Below, piece after piece: positions 36,001 to 42,412 of a stretch of 59,951 bases of DNA. A program made the translations under genes and the position numbers. The DNA is from Neoroseomonas lacus (GTDB lineage: Bacteria; Pseudomonadota; Alphaproteobacteria; Acetobacterales; Acetobacteraceae): assembly GCF_014644535.1 (NCBI RefSeq), contig NZ_BMKW01000021.1, positions 314-60,264 on the forward strand, read 5' to 3'. How positions within the stretch are numbered: position 1 is the first letter of the stretch; every line of letters starts with the position of its first letter. A model generated the notes under the pieces. That model was not told the DNA's origin and did no database searches. It saw only the letters and a program-made list of their open reading frames with translations.

Positions 36001-37406
36001 GGCGCCTGTTCGAGCAGATGATCCGCAATCTGTTGTCGAATGCATTCAAGTACACACGGCAAGGCAGGATACTGCTCGGCTGTCGTCGGCGCGCAGGGAT
36101 GCTTCGGATCGAAGTCTGGGATACCGGGATCGGCATCGCGCCGGACGAACAGCAGGCGATCTTCGAGGAATATCATCAGGTCGATAATGCCGCACGCGAG
36201 CGGAGCCGTGGGCTCGGACTCGGGCTGTCGATCGTCCGACGCCTGGGCGTGATGCTCGGCCATCCGGTGCAGGTTCGCTCCGAGCCTGGTCGGGGTTCGG
36301 TCTTCAGCATTGATGTGGCCTTGACCCCGCATGGCTGCGATGCGCTTCCGCTACCGACGACCGTGCAAGCCGATGATGCAGACGACGCGCGCCGCAGTGG
36401 CGTGATCCTGCTGGTGGAGGACGATCCCGAGGTGCGCGACCTCCTGACCCGGGTGTTGGAGGGAGAAGGCCATCGGGTGATCGCGGCGCCCGACGGCAGC
36501 ACCGCGCTCGATCTGGTGACAGGTGGAGGCCTCCGGCCGGATCTCCTTCTCGTGGACTACAACCTCCCGGGCGGCATGGATGGCCTGCAACTGTCCGCGA
36601 CGTTGCGGGATAGACTGCATCATCATGTGCCGGCCATCATGCTGACCGGTGACATCTCGACCAGCACGCTCCGTGAGATTGCACTGCTGGACTGCGTGCG
36701 GCTGCACAAGCCGGTGAAGCTGCCTGAACTGAGCGAGACGATTCAGCACCTCCTGGTGTCAGCGCCATCCCTGGCGCGTGCCGCCGACGCGGCGTCGCCG
36801 ACCATCTTCATCATCGACGACGACAGCCAGGTGCGCGCCGCCATCCGTGCCGTACTTGAGGATGCGGGCATGCTTGTTGAGGATCATGCAGACGCCAAGG
36901 CGTTCCTCGATGCCTATCGGCCTGGCGGCGAGGGGTGCGTGCTGGTCGATGCCCGCCTGCCCGGGATGGATGGTCTGGAGCTGCTGGATCGGTTCCGGGC
37001 CGCGGGCCATCGGCTGCCGACGATCATGATCACCGGCCATGGCGATGTGAGGATGGTGGTGCAGGCGATGAAGGCGGGTGCGGTGGACTTCATCGAGAAA
37101 CCCGTCAGCCGCGACGATCTGCTCGCCAGCATCGGCCGGGCACTCGAACGGGCGCGGGATTCGAGCAAAAGGCTAGCTTGGCACGACAGTGCCGCGAACA
37201 GCATCGCGGGCCTGACGGAGCGGCAGCGCGAGGTGATGGATCGGGTTCTCGCGGGGCACCCCAGCAAGAACATCGCCGCGGATCTCGGTATCAGCCAGCG
37301 CACCGTGGAGAATCACCGCGCCGCGGTCATGCGGAAGACTGGGGCTGCGTCGCTGCCTGCCTTGGCCCGACTGGCCCTCGCCGCGGCCGCAGGCGCGCAA
37401 CAATGA
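33087..37406 (+). CDS. CheB-CheR-PAS hybrid histidine kinase with two receivers and LuxR-type DNA-binding domain
   Basis: A 1439-residue soluble protein. Domains in order: CheB methylesterase (about 28-210, Ser35 in GIGASAGGL, QHLDP, GTGMDGS); CheR methyltransferase (about 217-490, SAM loop IAGCSTGEETYS, SCRNLLIYL); a linker and coiled coil (650-730); PAS (about 731-840); kinase with His871 in SHDLRQPLQ, N-box NLLSNAFKY and G-boxes DTGIGI and GLGLGLS; receiver 1 (Asp1157); receiver 2 (FixJ-like, Asp1288, KPVSRDDL); LuxR-type helix-turn-helix (about 1371-1434, LTERQREVMDRVLAG...SQRTVENHR). Sensor, phosphorelay and DNA-binding output are one chain. The start could be 33090. Confidence 0.93.
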   Translation: MMAGRDLNPAGPHSRQTSPLSVDPDAFPVVGIGASAGGLDACRKLLDALPASNGMAFILIQHLDPTHESMMVNLLAGHTGMAVRQADDGMTLEPDHLYLIPPGTYLSVQGGALHLSPPQARHGARLPFDFLLHSLAGAYGSRAICVILSGTGMDGSLGARAVKDKGGLVIAQDPTEAAFDGMPRAAMATGAVDLVLPVAEIPNAILRPRHRTQGGAADKDYLPDIIALLAAKTGQDFALYKPGTLRRRAERRMTLAGMERRSIDRYLDLLRRDDKELEELAKDLHIHVTRFFRDQKVFDALETTILPDLVRNHSPDRPLRIWIAGCSTGEETYSLAMLLLEQIAAAGRDIRLQVFASDIDPDAVASAREGLYPDSITEAVSPARLARFFNKEERGYRVVPDLRGKVIFAVQDILADPPFSRLDLVSCRNLLIYLGPEAQARIIALFHFALRPGGVLLLGSAETVGSGDDGFAVIAGTERIYRRIGRSRSSELRVANTTDDGARAAPRLGSIVAPTRPAALAELCRRLVIDAFAPAAVLIDRNNACLYSLGPTDRYLRLAPGHPTHDLLAMAPPALRARLRTAIHKAGEGRMRVILPGGRTQQGGTPAQFNIDVRPVLHDGETLFLLCFVDAPALPAAPRAAAGPKDLPRISELEQELEATRMELQAAIHNLERAADEQKTIHDEALSINEEYQSANEELLTSKEELQSLNEELTALNGQLQETLERQRTTSDDLQNVLYSTDVATIFLDPSLRIRFFTPATKALFQVIPGDVGRPLADLRSLAADETLLADAQTVLTTAVPKGREIEGRDGRWFMRRIQPYRTHEGRVEGVVITFTDTTERKHATAALEAAKHVAEQASVAKSRFLAAASHDLRQPLQTLVLLQGLLAKAVQGKPGQDLVALLDPTLSAMSSMLNTLLDINQIETGTVTTQVTSVPVNDVLTRMQQEFTYHALAQGLVLHVVPCGLSVRTDRRLFEQMIRNLLSNAFKYTRQGRILLGCRRRAGMLRIEVWDTGIGIAPDEQQAIFEEYHQVDNAARERSRGLGLGLSIVRRLGVMLGHPVQVRSEPGRGSVFSIDVALTPHGCDALPLPTTVQADDADDARRSGVILLVEDDPEVRDLLTRVLEGEGHRVIAAPDGSTALDLVTGGGLRPDLLLVDYNLPGGMDGLQLSATLRDRLHHHVPAIMLTGDISTSTLREIALLDCVRLHKPVKLPELSETIQHLLVSAPSLARAADAASPTIFIIDDDSQVRAAIRAVLEDAGMLVEDHADAKAFLDAYRPGGEGCVLVDARLPGMDGLELLDRFRAAGHRLPTIMITGHGDVRMVVQAMKAGAVDFIEKPVSRDDLLASIGRALERARDSSKRLAWHDSAANSIAGLTERQREVMDRVLAGHPSKNIAADLGISQRTVENHRAAVMRKTGAASLPALARLALAAAAGAQQ

Positions 37407-37431
37407 GTGGTCGCCGGCGTTCCGCGATTAG

Positions 37432-37444
37432 GTAGTTTCCGAGG
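37432..37444. promoter_or_regulatory. candidate operator GTAGTTTCCGAGG, copy 2
   Basis: Exact reverse complement of 32966-32978, located 26 bases after the kinase stop and about 170 bases upstream of the small gene at 37616. With copy 1 it flanks the kinase gene on both sides. Confidence 0.5.
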
Positions 37445-37615
37445 CTGGCACCTCTGTGCGTGGCGGCGTCTCCTGGCCATGCCGGCGTCCGTGAGGGCCG
37501 TCCGAGGTGACTGCAGAGCCAACCACGATCCGGGCCGATAACCCCCGACACTCGCAGTTGTGCCTTTGTCACTCGGCGATCGGCCTCACGTGCCCGCGGG
37601 ATCCTGGAGATCACC

Positions 37616-37840
37616 ATGACGCAGTCGCCATCCCACTCCCCGACCGACAGCCTGCTGACGATCCTGTTTGACCACGGAGTCGTCTCACGCGCCTTCGCTG
37701 GAAGCGTCACACTTGGCGATATTGCACAGATGCGAGGACGTGTGGCGCCCGGCCGCTACGGGGATCCGGTTGCCATTTCGGTCGTTCTTGGACATCCAGG
37801 CGCAGACGCGTCCGGCGATGGTTCGGCGTCCCGACACTGA
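37616..37840 (+). CDS. small hypothetical protein downstream of the hybrid kinase
   Basis: A 74-residue frame with CTGGAGATCACC before the ATG, a good ribosome site. The first 60 residues (SPTDSLLTILFDHGVVSRAFAGSVTLGDIAQ... then AISVVLG) look like a compact alpha/beta domain. The end (GADASGDGSASRH) is low complexity and may reflect a frameshift. I do not recognise the family. It carries the 13-bp motif upstream and lies on the same strand as the kinase, so it may be a regulated output of that system. Confidence 0.45.
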   Translation: MTQSPSHSPTDSLLTILFDHGVVSRAFAGSVTLGDIAQMRGRVAPGRYGDPVAISVVLGHPGADASGDGSASRH

Positions 37841-38132
37841 TCCGGATGCTTCCACCGGCATCGTCAGGATGCCGGCCGTAGATCTCCCGATCCTGTTCGA
37901 GATGTCCCAGGTTACCGAGTGTCGATGGGCGGGTTGAAGTTCCGGCCTTCCCAGAAGCAGTCGGCCGCGCCGGCCCCGTATTGCCCCGCCGGGGTCGGCG
38001 CATTCTTCATGACACCATCAAGCTGCATGCGCACCGTGGCGTCGTCCGAACCCGCGCTCGCATGACAGGGCATTGTCATTGGGCCGCCTGTTCGATGCGC
38101 CGCGCCGTCGGCGGCCCCGATCCCCGATGTCT
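37841..38132. other. stretch between small genes
   Basis: Contains a weak minus-strand frame of 55 residues (37912-38079, ending ADCFWEGRNFNPPIDTR) with a poor ribosome site (AGGCGG). It could be a small protein of the same kind as its neighbours, but there is no family evidence. Nothing else was recognised. Confidence 0.25.
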
Positions 38133-38267
38133 CTATCCTTTTCGGGCAGGCGGGGGCGCTGCCTGCGCCCGTGTGGCGGAGAAGGGAGACGCAGTGGCGA
38201 TGACCTTCACCTTCGGTTGCTTGGGTTTCTTCGCTTCCCGGCTGTTCCGCTTCTGACTCTTGGCCAT
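38133..38267 (-). CDS. small basic protein (44 residues)
   Basis: A 44-residue Lys/Arg/Pro-rich protein starting MAKSQKRNSREAKKPKQPK and ending APPPARKG, preceded by AGGAGA with near-ideal spacing. Short proteins opening MAK-x-Q-x-R-x-NREAKKPK occur in many alphaproteobacteria as unannotated or hypothetical genes. The charge suggests nucleic-acid or ribosome binding, which is inference. It lies alone between nhaA and the signalling genes and is below usual length cut-offs. Confidence 0.65.
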   Translation of the reverse strand: MAKSQKRNSREAKKPKQPKVKVIATASPFSATRAQAAPPPARKG

Positions 38268-38395
38268 TGCTCTCTCCTGTGGTTGGCGGGCGCAGCACGA
38301 CGCTGGTCGTCCGGCGCAGCCTCACGTCACGTTGCGGTCTGCTTGGCCGCGAGTGATGTGCCTGCACGGTGCACGTCGTGATCCGCACTGTGGAA

Positions 38396-39823
38396 TCACA
38401 GGGCGCGGGGAAGCATGATCTCATGCTGTCCGGCATCGGCAGCGCTCGCGATAGCCGCCCTACGGCGCCCGATATGACCAAGCCATGCCAGCAGCGAGAG
38501 TCCCCCCGCCGCCGAGATGACGGAGGCGACCAGGATGCCCAGCTTCGCGGCCTCAAGCAGTTCATCCTTGAAGGCAAGCTCGGCGATGAACAACGCCATG
38601 GTGAAGCCGATGCCAGCGAGCATGCCGCCGCCGGCCAGGACGCCCCAGCCCAGGGCCTTCGGTCGCACAGCCACGCCTGAGCGTACCGCCAGCCAGGCGA
38701 AGGCCAGGATCCCGACCGGCTTGCCAAGAGCAAAGCCGATCACCACGGCCAAGGTGACCGGATTGGCAAGACCGGCGAGGGAAACATGCACACCGGCATT
38801 GGCCAGTGCGAACAGCGGCATGACGCCGAATGCCACCCAGGGATGCAGGATCAATTCCAGTCGCTCCACCGGTGCCAGTGCTTCCCGCGTCGCCTTGCCA
38901 GCCGAGCGCAGCAACTTCCTGTCCTCGGTATCCCCGCTCCAGTGGTTGCCGGGTGGATAGGCGAGAACGCGGCGCAGGATGGCGCGCAGCCGCCGGTCGC
39001 TGACCCAGCCGCGCGTCGGCGTCAACAAGCCGAGCGCCACGCCGGCAACCGTGGGGTGGATCCCCGAGGCATCAATGGCAAGCCAGATCAGGATGCCCGC
39101 CAGCACATAGATCAGCACGTTCCGGATACCGAGCTGCCTCAAGCCATACACGATCGCGAGACCCGTGATGCCGACGGCGAGCGCGACCCAGCCGACGCCA
39201 CTGCTGTAGCCGATCGCGACGACCAGGATGGCGCCGATGTCGTCAACCACCGCGAGAGACAGCAGGAAGACGCGCAGCCGCCGCGGCGCATTCCGGCCCA
39301 GCAGCGCCAGGCAGCCGATGACGAAGGCTGTGTCGGTCGCCATGACCACACCCCAACCGTGTTCGCCAGGCTGGCCGAACTGCAGCATGAGGTAGAGCGC
39401 CGCCGGCGCCAGCATGCCGCCCGCGGCGGCAGCAATCGACAATGCGGCGACGCGTGGCTCCCTGAGCTCGCCGACGACCAGTTCGCGCTTGAGCTCGAGC
39501 GCGACGACGAAGAAGAAGAACGTCATCAGGCCATCGTTGATCCAGTCGCGAAGCGGGCGCTGGAACTGAAAGGAGCCGGCACGCAGGCCGATGGGTGTGT
39601 CCCAAAAGGCCAAAAAGCCATCGGCCCATGCCGAATTCGACAGTCCGAAGGCGACCATGGCAGCGATGAGAAGGACGGCGCCGCTGACAGTCTCGATCCG
39701 CAGGAACCGCGCGAGCGGCCTGGTGAAGCGGTCGATCGGCTCCCTGGGCAGTCGCCCGAGCCGAGGGTCTGCCTTCTGGTCCTGATCCAAGACGGCTGAC
39801 TCCGTTGCGTAGGCTTGGAACAT
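38396..39823 (-). CDS. nhaA: Na+/H+ antiporter NhaA
   Basis: Inner-membrane antiporter of 475 residues, about 12 helices, exchanging external H+ for internal Na+ or Li+. The ion-site aspartates are in VVDDIGAILVVA, with MATDTAFVIGCLALLG before it. The discontinuous-helix region with GKPVGI and the GFTMALFIAELAF segment are present. It is longer than E. coli NhaA (388 residues) because of an N-terminal extension (residues 1-30) and a hydrophilic loop near 280-310. It fits the stress and envelope theme of the block. Confidence 0.94.
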   Translation of the reverse strand: MFQAYATESAVLDQDQKADPRLGRLPREPIDRFTRPLARFLRIETVSGAVLLIAAMVAFGLSNSAWADGFLAFWDTPIGLRAGSFQFQRPLRDWINDGLMTFFFFVVALELKRELVVGELREPRVAALSIAAAAGGMLAPAALYLMLQFGQPGEHGWGVVMATDTAFVIGCLALLGRNAPRRLRVFLLSLAVVDDIGAILVVAIGYSSGVGWVALAVGITGLAIVYGLRQLGIRNVLIYVLAGILIWLAIDASGIHPTVAGVALGLLTPTRGWVSDRRLRAILRRVLAYPPGNHWSGDTEDRKLLRSAGKATREALAPVERLELILHPWVAFGVMPLFALANAGVHVSLAGLANPVTLAVVIGFALGKPVGILAFAWLAVRSGVAVRPKALGWGVLAGGGMLAGIGFTMALFIAELAFKDELLEAAKLGILVASVISAAGGLSLLAWLGHIGRRRAAIASAADAGQHEIMLPRAL

Positions 39824-40054
39824 GGTGATGACACGTGGTCGCTTCAGGACCGCGGCACCTTGCGGTACGTCGATTCCAGCACGCCTGGTGGGCCCTCACG
39901 CGCTTCGTCAATCGTAGGCGATCATGTGGGGCCGGTGCGGGATCAGTACACGATTCAAAACTCTATCCGAGCCCAGGCAACCTAAGAGGTCTCCGCCGGT
40001 TGCTCTTTCGATCGGCATATCCGCCGACCAGCGACCTCCCGGAGAATGCCACCC
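39824..40054. other. divergent nhaA / PRC-barrel intergenic region
   Basis: About 230 bases with the promoters of two divergent genes. It contains an AT-richer patch, ACACGATTCAAAACTCTATCC, at 39951-39971. No operator or terminator was recognised. Confidence 0.35.
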
Positions 40055-40573
40055 ATGACCTCCCGCATCCTGATGCTGAAAGCCACCGTCTGCAGCGCGA
40101 TGCTCGTCGTGCCGATGCTGGCCTACGCGCAGACGGCCGATAAGCCGCCCTCCGCCGCTCCGCAGACGACGCCGATGAACCCTGCCGTGCCCGGCATCGC
40201 CTCCTCGACGACCACGACGACGCCGGCCGCTCCGTCCGTCGCGGTTGCACCGGCGGCCGCCGCGACAGGTCTCTCGCCGATGCCGACCCACGCTTCGGCA
40301 CAGCAGCGGACGAGCCGCATCGTCGGCTCCACCGTCTACAACAATGGGGGCGATTCGATCGGCTCCGTGGATGACCTGATCCTTGGGACCGGCCCTGCCG
40401 GACCGACGGCCGTGCTCTCGATCGGCGGCTTCCTGGGCATGGGCTCCCGTCTGGTGACGGTGCCGCTGCGCGATTTGACCTACAACCAGCAGACGAGCCG
40501 TTGGCACCTCGCCAGTGCGACGAAGGAGAACCTGGCCGCACGGCCTGCCTTCGCCTACGAGCCCCAAGGCTGA
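40055..40573 (+). CDS. PRC-barrel domain exported protein
   Basis: A 172-residue protein with a signal peptide (MTSRILMLKATVCSAMLVVPMLAYAQ), a Thr/Pro/Ala-rich linker (about 27-85), and a C-terminal PRC-barrel (SRIVGSTVYNNGGDSIGSVDDLIL...VTVPLRDLTYNQ). Exported PRC-barrel proteins are common stress-related proteins in alphaproteobacteria; function unknown. GGAG at 40041-40044 supports 40055 rather than the ATG at 40046. Confidence 0.85.
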   Translation: MTSRILMLKATVCSAMLVVPMLAYAQTADKPPSAAPQTTPMNPAVPGIASSTTTTTPAAPSVAVAPAAAATGLSPMPTHASAQQRTSRIVGSTVYNNGGDSIGSVDDLILGTGPAGPTAVLSIGGFLGMGSRLVTVPLRDLTYNQQTSRWHLASATKENLAARPAFAYEPQG

Positions 40574-40766
40574 TCCGGGATAGCGCCGCACCGACATGAA
40601 CGCACCGCAGCGTCGTCCGGAGTACCGACGCTGCGGGTCGGCGGACTGGATCGTCCACTCCGTCCCTCATCACGCATCGTGTCTTCGAGGCGTCCTGAGC
40701 GATGACAATGTCCCTGGGAGACCGTCTCTTGATGCCAGTCTTGGTCCGCGTCGCGTGCCGAGCCAC

Positions 40767-41321
40767 CTAGTGATAGGCAGACTGCATCTGCTTCCGCATT
40801 GCGGCCCGCGCACGATGCACCCGGCTCTTGATCGTGTTGACGGCGCAGTCGGCCGCCTTCGCCATGGCCGCGTAAGGAACCGATTCTTCAGAGGCCTGCC
40901 GCAGGACGAACTGCGCCGTGATGGGCAGAAGTTCGAACTGACGCTGCAGGTCCCGGAGTTCCAGCCCCTGCATCTGCGTGGGCGCAGTGCTCGCGATCTC
41001 CAGATCCACGTCATCCATGCATACAAGCCGTCGCTTGCTCGTCACGTATGCGGTGAGGAAGCGGTTGCGCACGATGGTGAAGGCCCAGGCACGAAAGTTG
41101 GTCCCTGGTTGGAATCGATCCGCCGCGGCCAGTATGCGGACGATGGAATCTTGAATCAGGTCTTCGCTGTCGTGATGATTGCGAGTCAGGGCACGGGCGT
41201 AGCCTTGCAGCGAAGGCAGCACCGCGAACAACGCGTCCGTGGCGCACGGTATTGGTGGATCCATCGCCATCGCAGGCGGATGCTCGCTGAATAGCGAGTC
41301 AGGCTGTCGAAGCGGCCTCAT
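40767..41321 (-). CDS. ECF-type RNA polymerase sigma factor (EcfG-like)
   Basis: A 184-residue sigma-70 family factor with region 2 (ALTRNHHDSEDLIQDSIVRIL...FQPGTNFRAWAFTIVRNRFL) and region 4 (YAAMAKAADCAVNTIKSRVHRARAAM), no region 3. The region 2 style resembles EcfG (ECF15), the general stress sigma of alphaproteobacteria, but no phyR or nepR lies beside it, so this may be a secondary copy. GAGGAG upstream fixes the ATG at 41321. The next gene upstream is cspA, 488 bases away on the other strand. Confidence 0.85.
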   Translation of the reverse strand: MRPLRQPDSLFSEHPPAMAMDPPIPCATDALFAVLPSLQGYARALTRNHHDSEDLIQDSIVRILAAADRFQPGTNFRAWAFTIVRNRFLTAYVTSKRRLVCMDDVDLEIASTAPTQMQGLELRDLQRQFELLPITAQFVLRQASEESVPYAAMAKAADCAVNTIKSRVHRARAAMRKQMQSAYH

Positions 41322-41808
41322 GGCCACTCTCCTCTTTCGATGTATCGGTGATGAGGTGAAGGCCGCCAGCAGTCATGGAGAGCCCGCGGCTCCAACGGCC
41401 GTCAGGTACATGATCGCCAGCTCTTGGATGCATGCCACTCAGCGCGAGCAGGCATCATGAAGCATCTATGCATCGACGTGACCATCACGACAGCATCGGC
41501 TTCTACTCAGTACCAGCACGGATGGCCTGCTGATCTGCATGTGGTGCCGTTCGATAGCCTGGCCCGATCGCGGGCGCTGCACGCATAGCTTCGTGGCGAA
41601 CACACGTGCTGCGCTGTCTTGCGGTATTACCTCGGTCAGGGTTGTAGAGCGCGCGCCGACGTACCACTTGGAAAACCGTCAGAATCATCCGGTTCGGCCT
41701 GCCCTCCTTGCTCACGATCGAGCCCCGAGTCCGGTGCATCTTTCCCTACGAGCCTAGAACCCCGCGCGTTTCAGCGCGGCAGCAACGCGTCATGCGAGGA
41801 GCATCACA
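41322..41808. other. long intergenic region upstream of the sigma factor and cspA
   Basis: About 490 bases between divergent genes, less GC-rich than average. It probably holds both promoters and a long cspA leader, as cold-shock genes often have structured 5' ends. Short frames (for example 41503-41739 minus) have no ribosome site or family resemblance. AGCGCGGCAGCAACGCG near 41774 resembles the AGCGCGGCAGCACCGCG just after cspA (42020-42036), so the gene is flanked by a short direct repeat. Confidence 0.4.
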
Positions 41809-42015
41809 ATGGCCGTAGGCACCGTGAAGTGGTTCAACGCGACGAAGGGCTACGGGTTCATCCAGCCGAGCGATGGATCGAAGGACGTCTTCCTCCACGC
41901 TGCTGACGTCGAGCGCGCGGGGATCGAGAGCCCGAAGGAAGGCCAGAAGCTGGAGTATGAGCTCCAGCAGGGCCAGCAAGGCAAGGTTTCGGCAGGCAAT
42001 CTGAAGGTGGCGTAG
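41809..42015 (+). CDS. cspA: cold-shock protein CspA family
   Basis: A 68-residue single cold-shock domain protein that binds RNA or single-stranded DNA. The RNP motifs are KGYGFIQP and DVFLHAADV, and the start GTVKWFNATKGYG is canonical. GAGGAG at 41790-41795 is the ribosome site. A stem-loop lies 35 bases after the stop. Confidence 0.93.
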   Translation: MAVGTVKWFNATKGYGFIQPSDGSKDVFLHAADVERAGIESPKEGQKLEYELQQGQQGKVSAGNLKVA

Positions 42016-42049
42016 GGCTAAGCGCGGCAGCACCGCGGTGCGATAATCT

Positions 42050-42081
42050 CGATGGACGAGGAGCACGCGCTCCGTCCATCG
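42050..42081 (+). terminator. stem-loop after cspA
   Basis: CGATGGACG-A-GGAGC pairs with GCTCCGTCCATCG around ACGC, with one bulged A. It is strong and lies just past cspA but is not followed by a T run, so termination by the simple intrinsic mechanism is uncertain. Confidence 0.5.
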
Positions 42082-42412
42082 GAAGTTGCTAAACAGGCTG
42101 GCCTCGATCTGCATTCAGCATGAGGCCTTCTCCAGATTCGGACGCAACGTCAGCGCGCCATCGGCGTTACAGTCGGATGAGACATGCATTTGGTATCCGC
42201 GCACGATGACGAATAGGCCTGTCTCTGCCTGCTGGTTCTTGTAAGCGGCCTGCGACGCCCCTGTCTCAACGCGCGCTGCTGCGAGCCGCAGATCGCACGA
42301 GCCGAATCGCCGATGGGAAAGCAGGGGCGATGATGCCGCCAATGCGAGAGAACCTCGCGCATTGGACCCAATACAACCCGCCGGGAGGATCGGCAGCAGG
42401 AGCCACGCCACG
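42082..42412. other. intergenic region before the glycosyltransferase, with a weak minus-strand frame
   Basis: A minus-strand frame from GTG at 42411 to a stop at 42115 encodes 98 residues with a lipobox-like LLLPILPAGC and a Cys-containing tail. It would start 2 bases from the glycosyltransferase start on the other strand, leaving no promoter or ribosome site outside that gene, so I rate it unlikely. The rest must carry the promoter of the sugar cassette. Confidence 0.25.

Noticed and set aside
42115..42411. Lipobox-containing minus-strand frame of 98 residues
   Set aside because: Its start would lie 2 bases from the glycosyltransferase start on the other strand, with no ribosome site. Kept only as a low-confidence note.
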